A stretch of 64,000 nucleotides of DNA from Lomentospora prolificans (taxonomy: Eukaryota > Ascomycota > Sordariomycetes > Microascales > Microascaceae). Location: contig JARFXM010000003.1 in assembly GCA_029532625.1 (NCBI GenBank), positions 2,418,001-2,482,000 on the forward strand. The letters are read 5' to 3'. The translations under genes and the position numbers were made by a program. The notes below the pieces were generated by a model, which searched no databases, had not been told where the DNA came from, and saw nothing but the letters and a program-made list of their open reading frames with translations. Shown piece by piece: positions 55,802-64,000 of the stretch. Within the stretch, counting starts at the first letter, position 1; each line of letters begins with the position of its first letter.

Positions 55802-58182
55802 CTAGGCCCTCGGATCCCAGGACGCATCAACCTCATTTAGAAGCCCAAGAGACTTGAAAGGATCGGCATCCAAAACCTTTTCCAAGCTTACCAACTTGAA
55901 GCTAGACTCATTGCTGGTACCTCCTTCGGGAAGCTCGTTGGAATCGTCATGCACCACGACCAAACCATAGGGAAAGTCGGGTCCCAACCCCGTTCCAACA
56001 GCAGCGATACCATCGGTGTTGGAAACAGCATCAATTTGACCATCGTTCGACTTCGCAATTGTAAAAGTGCCAACGTACTCGTGGGGGATGGCGCGGCGGT
56101 AGATGTTGTAGGCGCTAACACCCTGGTTTGACACGACGATGAAACCCTCATTGGGCTCCTTGCCAAATACAAGCGTGACGCCCTCCACGTCAGCACGGAG
56201 ATTTCCGTCACCCACGTATGCGATCCGCTCACCCGGCTCAGTGGAGTCGGGTTCCGCGTCGTACCTCCAGAGAGCAGAGGGCTCTTCTCCAATGAGAATC
56301 CATCCGTTCTCCTCATCGGTAACGCAACCTTCAACCTGGCCGCCAGATCCGCCGGTGAAATCACGCACAAGAGTAGTCTCAAGCGTGCCGTTTGCAGTGG
56401 AAGTCAGCTCGAATTGAAGATAGCGGGCCGACTTTTCGTTGACGAAGAGGTACTGCTTCCCAGTCTTGGGAGACCGGTAAACGCAGGAGCCGTAGACCGT
56501 GTAGTCATCAACAGTGGGTTGAACACCGCCAGGGATTTCCGTAAGTGTACCGTTAGGCAACATTTCGAACAAGCTAATACACATCAAGTTAGGAATTTGC
56601 CTTTTATCGAGTTATGCTATGGATGGGAATGAAGCTTACCAGAGAGTGTCATCAGAACGGCAGGCGGCATACGCAAGATCAATCTTCCGGTCACCCGCTT
56701 GGAAGTTGTAGATGATGTCCACATTGTTGGGTTCACCGGCGGGAATCGTCTGGAGCAACTTGCCAGTGAGATCAAACACACCGAGCCCGGCTCCTTCGGT
56801 AGACTTGGTGGTGGTGATAATTCGGGACTTTTCAGGGGCTTCGGGAGAAATCCAGATGGCCGGATCATCACCGTCGCCGCCGTTGGCCTCCGTTTCGTAG
56901 GTGGCCTCAACAACGACAAAGGAGCACTGGAGACCACCCCAGCCAGCGTCACACTCGCACTTGTTAGGACCGACGCATTTTCCGTTTCCGGAACAGTTGG
57001 CTGTACATCGGAAGTCTTTGCACTTGTCGCCGGTGTACCCAGCGAAGCAAGAGCAGCTAGACTTCTTACCGCAGAAACCATTGCCCGAGCACTTCTTGCA
57101 GATGGGGGAGTGGTTTGAGCAGGACGCTTGGTCTCGAGGATTGTACTCGGAGTTGGCAGTCACACCCAATTCCTCAAGCACGTTCTCAAGGGAGCTGACA
57201 CCGAAGCCAGCGACATCATCGTCGGCCTCAATGGCATATGTAACGGCGCCGAGAGGATATTTCGATGTGGCGGCTTGGTAAAGGCTCAGACCCTGGACCT
57301 CGACATCCTCGAGGCCAGTCAGGCTGAGAGTGCCAACGAGTTCGAAAGATTGGGTATACACTCCAATCTTATCTTCCTGGGCAACGAAAAGGTAGTCGGA
57401 AGCGCCCTTCGCAGAGGCATACACGGCCAACCCCGTGACGTCGTCTTCTGCCTCGCCAAGCTTGGCGATTTCTGGAGATGCGGTCGACTCAGCGAGGTCA
57501 AAATAATAAACGCTTTTATCGTCGTCCGTTGACAAGAAAAGCCTGCCCGTGGAAGCCGACGATGCGCAACCAGAGGCTTCAAAGGGAACAGTGAACGTTT
57601 GAACCTATAATAAGGGATTAGTTACAAGTCGGGGTGAGCCATAATAATACGGATGCAACGTACCTCGACTAACTCGACTGCTTCTCCACTCTTGCGAGCC
57701 AAGAATTGCATGCCCTGGCCCTTACCAAAAAGGTAGATGTAGCTATTCCCGGTCTTGCTCTTCCACGAGCATAGTGCCGACCAGTCGCCAAGCGCCGTGA
57801 ACTGAGCCGATTCGGCCTCAGCAAGCGCAGGAAGTTGGAACGCCCTGATTATGGAATCGGGCTGGGCAATGGAGAACACCCAGTCCTTGTCGGCGATTCC
57901 GTAAACAGTGGTCAGTAGCTTTGTCCGTCCAGCCACCACAGACTTGACGGTTGGGATAGGGCTGTCGCCGTTGAGGTCCCAAGCGTGGAATCCTCCAGTG
58001 GAAGTTCCACCGTCATTGCCGAGCAGTAAGGGCTGCGACTCGGAATAGTAAACACCAGTCCAGTCAGATTCCACAGTGCCCGTAAGAGCCGTCACGTTGA
58101 GCTCGAGCTCCACAGCCGCCGTCACGAGCCACGATTGCGCAGCAGCCGCGAGGAGTGTGGCGGGAAGTGAAAGGGACTTCAT
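55802..58182 (-). CDS. Secreted beta-propeller phytase with EGF-like modules
   Basis: Three exons (57664-58182, 56640-57604, 55802-56573) give 751 residues. The protein is of the beta-propeller phytase (3-phytase) class, which releases phosphate from phytate with calcium. The signal peptide is M-K-S-L-S-L-P-A-T-L-L-A-A-A-A. Residues about 25-320 are a first, degenerate propeller. Residues about 335-400 carry two EGF-like modules (C-S-G-N-G-F-C-G, C-S-C-F-A-G-Y-T-G-D-K-C, C-S-G-N-G-K-C, C-E-C-D-A-G-W-G-G-L-Q-C). The second propeller has the phytase hallmarks D-D-P-A-I-W-I, T-T-K-S-T-E-G-A-G-L-G-V-F-D, N-N-V-D-I-I-Y and E-G-C-V-T-D-E-E-N-G-W. The phytase active half is therefore C-terminal. Introns are GT-AG and in frame. 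Confidence 0.9.
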
Positions 58183-60584
58183 CTCGATGGCAGACAAACA
58201 AGGGCCACGGTAGTACGCGAGCCTAGCGAACGGAAGCGTTGACCAGCCCAGGAAAGATGCGAGCAATGGCGAATCCTCGTGCTTTTAATATCCCCCTTCT
58301 GATATGTAGCAAACGTCTTGATCATATTAAGATTAAATGGTTACACTCGCCCGTGCAACTTTGACCCCAACGGAGGCACGACACTGCACACTGGAGCTCA
58401 TTCGAATGCATGCTTCCCGCTTGAGCTTACACGTGCAGAACTGTCAAATCTTAAAGATGAGTGAAGCGACAGCGGACGTTCGACGAATCGTGCTTCGATG
58501 GCCGCTATTAATTGGTTTAAAACAAAGCTGGCTTGCAGGGCCCAGAGAAGCTCCCAAGACGCGTTTCCGTTTTGGGGCACCGACTGGCAGGTCTTGGCGA
58601 GGGGTGGATCATTTCCCGTTCGGACATCGGTCTGGGAGTTGCGAAAGGGTCCTTGCAGGTTGGTCGTGTGGGGGGTTATGCAGAGAATCCTGGAATTGCC
58701 GGCGAGTGAAACCTGTGGGATGATGCCCTGACTTCACTCTAATAGGTGATTGATGCACAAAGAACAACTTCATCCACCTAAAAAGAAATGAAGCTGGAAA
58801 AAAGCGCATTCTCGAAGCAGGCCATCAATCAGACGATATCGATATTCCCTTACGAGTATGTTACAACCTGACCTCCCCTTGGCGGGGGGATTATTGATAA
58901 CCTTAACCCTAGCCAAGCTAAGCATGGCAGGCGAAGAGCTCCTCTCTTCCAACGAAGTACTATAGAGGTCACAAGAGTCCTTACAGAAATTCCCAGGCTG
59001 TACTTTATTCATGAACGACAAAGATCCCCTAATGGATCGATTTCGAGATAATGTTCTTAATGCTTCATTGGAGAGCTCGAGATCATCATCCCAGACGGTC
59101 CGCTGGATGGCAGGGAGACGTTCCATCCTCGGTTCTCCCAGCGGATTCGCGATGTTAGTCAAGTCAAATTTTAGCCGCGCAATTCAATAAGTGTAATCTC
59201 GTCAGCATTGTATCCTTGAATGTGTCCTTCGCCACAGGGAGGGGCAATAATATAGAGACGCATTACCCATGGTCGATGTTGATGTTGTGTAGGTTACCGC
59301 GTTCAACGCCGCTATTACGTCGCTAATACCGAAGGATATGCCTCGCAGAAGACTGCCTGTGCACTATTATTCGCAAAATTGCCTTGCTCTATAAACGTCT
59401 TGGGATGGTCAGGATGCCATCTAATAACAAAGCCGTCATATATATTCGTCGGATCTGAACATAGTTTTAGTTCCGTGAGTAGACCATGATCTAGTCCCTA
59501 AGATTGGGATAAGAAACTACCAACCAGGTTCCATGAGGTGAAATCATCCATCTATTTCACTTAATAGTTGTTTCACCCCAATGCACCAACTGAAGCAGCT
59601 ATTCCACGCAGCACGTCCGGATGTTGGCTTCTCCGGAACAAGTGGGAATAAATAATGGTAATAGTATTCCTAAATCCTCACCTCTTGAAGCATTATTGAC
59701 CCCCAGTTGTTCAGCGCGTTAGCCAAAAATGCAGTATCCGAAAGAGCGTTTGGTGATGCCGCAGCTTTCCCCTCTCCGGTTGGTCCAAAAACCTTTCGTA
59801 GAAAGTCGTCGTAGTTCCAGAAGTCGAAGCGATATGCTCCGTTGGGAGCCCTGCTACAGATGAATCAGTGTTAGCGTACCCTCGCTCTCATTACTAACAC
59901 ACACCCATAGACAACTATTATCCGGCGCACCTGGAAAGGTCAATCTGCCGGTTATTATACGATCTCTCTCGGACGTCCCATATCAAAGTTCTCCATCATC
60001 AAATAGGTTGATCCCGCGGCGCAATTCTTCTATTTCAGTCAATTCTATCCATTCCAACAATAGTCAACGGGTCCGGGTGACCACTTAAGCATCACAAGAA
60101 GAGGTAGAGCTCGCCTTGGGGAATACTCGGAGTGAGTCGGCCGTGTCATGTTCTAATCAGCTCATTCTCTAATAAACCCATAGATTACCCGGATCAGGGG
60201 AGAGAGCTGGCTCGGCACAGCCAAAGTATACGCCTACCTCCCAGATGATAACCCATCTCCAAGTCCAATCCCGGCTGTGAGCTGGATGTTTCATAGCCCC
60301 GGAGCTATGGTGATATAGTCTGGGGTGAGTATAATTTCCTTTACGAGAGCAACGGACTTGATGGAGTGTTCGGCCGGTGCGCCATCGGCTTGAGCCCGAA
60401 GGCGTTGAGCCTATGGGCAATCCCTATTACATCCTTCCATCCTCCCCAACCGCAGATTCACCAAATCCCTTCCCTTTATGCTCAGGCATGGATAATCCAT
60501 CACTTCGCTGCGAACTGAACCGTTGTAGATTTATCCCCTGGTCAGATTAGTGTATCCAAGTTCGTGGCGGAGTGAACTGTTGAA
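58183..60584. other. Gene-poor flank before the AT-rich block
   Basis: There is no supported gene. A 130-codon minus-strand frame at 58770-59162 lacks any domain. Base composition is still ordinary here and changes sharply near 60585. Confidence 0.55.
58282..58290 (-). promoter_or_regulatory. TATA-like element of the phytase gene
   Basis: The minus strand reads TATTAAAAG about 100 bases upstream of the phytase start codon. Position and composition fit a core promoter. Confidence 0.4.
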
Positions 60585-60884
60585 TAGATATCTATATTAT
60601 CATCAGTATCTTATGTATTAAAGAGACATTATATAAGGGTTGATCATCAATATTAGAGTGAAGAGGCATAATATATTAGGTGAACTAGATATAAGGTAGG
60701 TATAAAGTATATTAGGTCACTAATCACTATCCTTCTTCTTCTCTTTTCTATTTTCCTAGATATTCTCCTTCTTTTATAGTTAGGGACCTTAGTATAAGAT
60801 TCCTTTAATCTAGTATCTAACTCTACCTAATTAGATACTCTAATTACTCTCTTTTTCCTACTACTATATAGTTATAGTATTATT

Positions 60885-61147
60885 ACTAGCTAGATTACCT
60901 ATTTACTCTTAACTACTAGGCTATTACTTCCTTATTACTAACTAGGTTATCTATTTACCCTAATAGCTAGGTTACTATATTATAGCTACTAGCTAGGTTA
61001 TCTATTTGCTCTTAACTACTAGGTTATTATATTATTATTACTAGCTAGGTTACTAGGTTATCTATTTACCCTAATAGCTAGGTTACTATATTATAGCTAC
61101 TAGCTAGATTACCTATTTACTCCTAACTACTAGGTTATTATAGTATT
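60885..61147. repeat. About five tandem copies of a ~50-bp unit
   Basis: Units begin ACTAGCTAGRTTAYCTATTT and continue with ACTCTTAACTACTAGG or ACCCTAATAGCTAGG variants, then a TTATTA-type end. Five imperfect copies alternate between the two variants, so the longer period may be about 100 bases. All copies are inside the AT-rich block. Confidence 0.75.
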
Positions 61148-62879
61148 AGTTTCCCTGATTCTAGTAAGGGTATTATAAGGGTAATTATTATTACTATAAC
61201 TTTATTAGTTCTTCTTCTCTTCCTTATATAGTCTCCCCCCTTCTTTAGCTTTATCCTTAGAGCTATTAAAGTAGGTTAGTATAGGATAGTGATCTTACTA
61301 TTATTTCACTATATATTCTCATAGAGTCTACTTATCTATTCTATAATAGTAGAGATTCATATAGTAATAGAGGAGAAAGGTTTATATAGGAGGTAGTTTA
61401 TAGGTACTTCACTTGACTTTACCTGAAGTATTATATTACTATTCTTATATATTTTATTCAAGAAGAATTCCTGGTTTAGAAGTCATGATAGAGGTATTCT
61501 TGGTCATATATAATCATTGAATCATATAAAATGAATAGAAAAAATTTTCAAATACTATTACTCTTTCTCTTTTTAGTCAATAGGTAATAGTTGCCTATAT
61601 CCTGCTGCTTCTATTCTTCTTCTTCCTCTTCTTCTTCTTCCTATCTATATTACTATTATCCTCCTATTATACTATTTCTTATTATACCACCCCTTTTTCA
61701 AATAAAAAAAAAATATTTTCTAATTCTCTATACACCACTATGCCTACCTATAAGCAGTCTACCTCTACCTCATACACTACTACTTCAAAGTATATGAAAA
61801 TAATACAAGGGGCTGTTTTATAGGTCTTTGACTGTCTTAATGATATTGCTAAGTCTATTTCTGCTTATATAAGTAATAGGGTTATTAAGGCCTTGCCCTA
61901 CTATTATTACCTCTATTATATAGTATAATAGGGAGAGGGCTATAAGGTGGTATAGGCTGACCTACCCTGCCTTAAAACCTCCTATATATTTGCTACTAGT
62001 GTATATACTCCTCTCTTCTAGTTCCTTATCTTTAGATACTAACTTTTAGTTTTAGCTACTAGTATTAAGTATATAAGGTATATTTAGTAGGCTAAGCCCT
62101 ATATCCCTTCTACTAGGCCCTTAGTAGACTAGGGGGTTATTCTTATAGCTACTCTTACTAGTAATAGTATCCCTAAGGTTAGTATTCCTTATAACTTCTA
62201 AGATAGTAAGGATATTACTAACTTCCTATAGATAGGCTAAGCTAAAGGAGGTCTAATAGGCTATAAAGAAGTTATTATTAAAGGTAAGGAAGGAAGAGAG
62301 TAGGGACCTAACCTCTATACTATCTTAAGTAAAGTAGTAGGAGTATTTAGCTTCTAACTCTAATAGGATAGTAGACCTCTTAGAGGGGATCCTTTTAGTA
62401 ATAGAGACTTAGCTTTACTTTAAAGCTAGCTTTATTATTACTAGGTTTTTAATAAGGGCTAGTAAAGGAGCTACTAGTTAAGGTTTAGATAGTTAGAGAG
62501 TTTATAGCTAGAAGGGTAGTTAGGGAGCTAGTAGCTAGGGGTTAAGTTAGGGGGTTAGTAGCTAAAGGGGTAGCTAAGTAGAGTCTAATAGTAATTTCCC
62601 TTCTAACTAAGAGGGAGGAGGTTTATAGTATATTTATTAAGGAGATAAGTTTACTTTTACTTTATTTACTAGTTCTTATAATTAATTATAGAGTAATTCT
62701 AGTAGTATTCTAATATTTTACTCTTTTAAAATAAAAATTCTCTACTAGTAGTTTATAGGATAATCTCTTCTTAATCTCCTTCTACTCCCTTTAATAGTTT
62801 ATCTACTCTGATTACTAAGTCTGATCTATTCCTTATACCTTATACCTATAGCTATACCTTATATTTATCTATTAACTAG

Positions 62880-64000
62880 GGGTTTTTAAATATACTATAA
62901 TATTCCTATAAACTTTCTTTAATAGGATAGCCCTTCTATTAGATAAGATATTATCTAGCCTAATATAGCCCTTTTACTCTAAGGATTACTTTAACTTTAT
63001 AAGTAGGTTTAGGGATATTAGGGACCTCCTATAATACTATAAGTCCTTCTCCTAGCCTTAGGTAGTAGGGTTCTAGTAAACTAATAGGGAAGATAGGGTA
63101 AAGTTAAGTCTATAGTAGTAATACTAATTAGTATACTAATTTATAATACCCTATAATTACTTCTACCTAATAAGGACTTATAAACTTTTTAGATAGTTTC
63201 CTACTTAGCCTACTAGATCTTAGGTTCTTTATAGATAAGAGGATCTAGTTACCTACTATAAATTCCTTTTTTACCCTTTATTAATTATAGTATATAGTAT
63301 ATAAATATATAACTTCTTTAAGGTTCTTCCTAGCTTCTTCCCTAGTAATACCTAGTTACTAGGCTTATATAGTAGCCTAGGGTATACTTCCTTTTCCTTA
63401 TATCTATATTTTAAATATATAGGGCTAGAAACTAAATAGTATATTTATAGGGGTATTATAAAGGGAAGTATACTAGGTATTATTATAAGTATACTAGGTA
63501 AGAGGTAGTAGTATAGCCTAGTTATTCTATTCTTTATTATAAAAAGTATAAAGGTATTATTTAAGGACCTAGTTGATTTACTTAGTCTACTTATTAGTTT
63601 AAGGGTAGTATATAGTACTTAGCCTTTAGCTAGTACCTAAGGCCTTATATATTATTTCCTAGAACTTACTAGTAAATAATAAACCTCTATTAGATACTAT
63701 TCCTTTAAAAGGACTAAAGTATTAGTAGATATAGTAGATTAGTAGATCTATAAAGCCCCTACTAGTTAGGTTCTTACTTATTTTAATATATATTATATAC
63801 TTAGTAAAGTAGTTAATAATAATAAGGATTATATTATACTTCTTCTTATATACTGATTCTAAGGGTAGAAGGTTAGTAATGAAATCTAGTAAGATCTTAG
63901 TAAAGGGCCTACTAGGTACCTTAAGTAGTACTAGGAGTTTATATAGCTTATACTATCATGATTTTACTTTTTAATATATATAATAAGTAAGAATATAGCT
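62880..64000 (-). mobile_element. RIP-degraded Ty3/gypsy chromovirus (integrase, post-integrase and chromodomain relic)
   Basis: On the minus strand, reading from the window end leftward, about 63960 to 63650 is one near-open frame matching the integrase core. It has L-L-D-F-I-T-N-L, then I-N-Y-F-T-K where relatives have V-D-R-Y-T-K, then G-I-V-S-N-R-G where relatives have S-D-R-G, then F-T-S-K-F-stop-E where relatives have a Trp. About 63280-63115 gives the post-integrase block S-I-K-N-L-R-S-S-R-L-S-R-K-L-S-K-K-F-I. About 63050-62880 gives a chromodomain-like L-E-stop-K-G-Y. Every key change is G-to-A on the coding strand. The element is dead, and its 5' part lies beyond the window. Confidence 0.82.

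Larger units (their letters stand above)
60585..64000. other. AT-rich, RIP-affected block
   Basis: From about 60585 to the window end the sequence is dominated by TA dinucleotides, with CG, CA and TG words nearly absent and no long open frames. It is a classic RIP-mutated repeat island of a filamentous ascomycete. It holds a tandem repeat (60885-61147) and a minus-strand Ty3/gypsy relic (about 62880-64000). The stretch 61150-62800 could not be assigned. Confidence 0.9.

Noticed and set aside
60885..61147. CRISPR-like array
   Set aside because: The units are contiguous without unique spacers and the genome is fungal.
61591..61797. 68-codon Ser/Tyr-rich frame in the AT-rich block
   Set aside because: Low-complexity TTCTTC/TATTA sequence. 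It is not a gene.

Overview
The window is nuclear DNA of a filamentous ascomycete (Pezizomycotina). The evidence is genes broken by short GT-AG introns with CTAAC/CTGAC-like branch sites, a C/T-rich leader before the housekeeping genes, a secreted plant-biomass enzyme set (GH45, pectin lyase, AA9 LPMO), a mannitol-1-phosphate dehydrogenase, and an AT-rich block carrying a transposon ruined by RIP-type C-to-T change. A Sordariomycete-like source is my inference; the species cannot be read from the sequence.

Layout. 1-8.3 kb: a GH45 endoglucanase and a 614-residue Hsp70-like ATPase, both on the minus strand. 8.3-13 kb: a single-pass membrane protein and a 625-residue protein with a helical N-terminus and a disordered tail. 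14.6-31 kb is a housekeeping stretch on the plus strand: a YPK1/Gad8-type AGC kinase, glucose-6-phosphate isomerase, mannitol-1-phosphate 5-dehydrogenase and the COPI beta' subunit Sec27. 31.5-36.8 kb: a small Cys-rich protein with an RLRGG motif, a tRNA-Ser(CGA), a small secreted protein and a pectin lyase. 36.8-41.5 kb is gene-poor and holds tRNA-derived relics and a broken membrane-protein reading frame. 41.5-58.2 kb is an accessory block: a flavin monooxygenase with an NTF2-like front end, a broken DUF917 gene, an AA9 LPMO, a DUF7730/F-box-like protein, an intronless secreted type-3-copper/von Willebrand A fusion, a secreted protein of unknown function, and a beta-propeller phytase with EGF-like modules. 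From about 60.6 kb to the end the sequence turns abruptly AT-rich. It contains tandem repeats and a minus-strand Ty3/gypsy chromovirus relic whose integrase Asp codons and Trp codon are mutated by G-to-A change.

How the genes relate. GH45, pectin lyase, AA9 and phytase together fit growth on plant tissue (cellulose, pectin, phytate phosphate). The isomerase and the mannitol-1-phosphate dehydrogenase act on the same metabolite, fructose-6-phosphate, and lie 4.5 kb apart in the same direction. The most unusual gene is the 987-residue secreted protein at 49.2-52.2 kb, which joins a hemocyanin/phenoloxidase-like copper domain to a complete-MIDAS von Willebrand A domain.

All exon boundaries were worked out by eye from splice signals and frame continuity. 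No database search was run.
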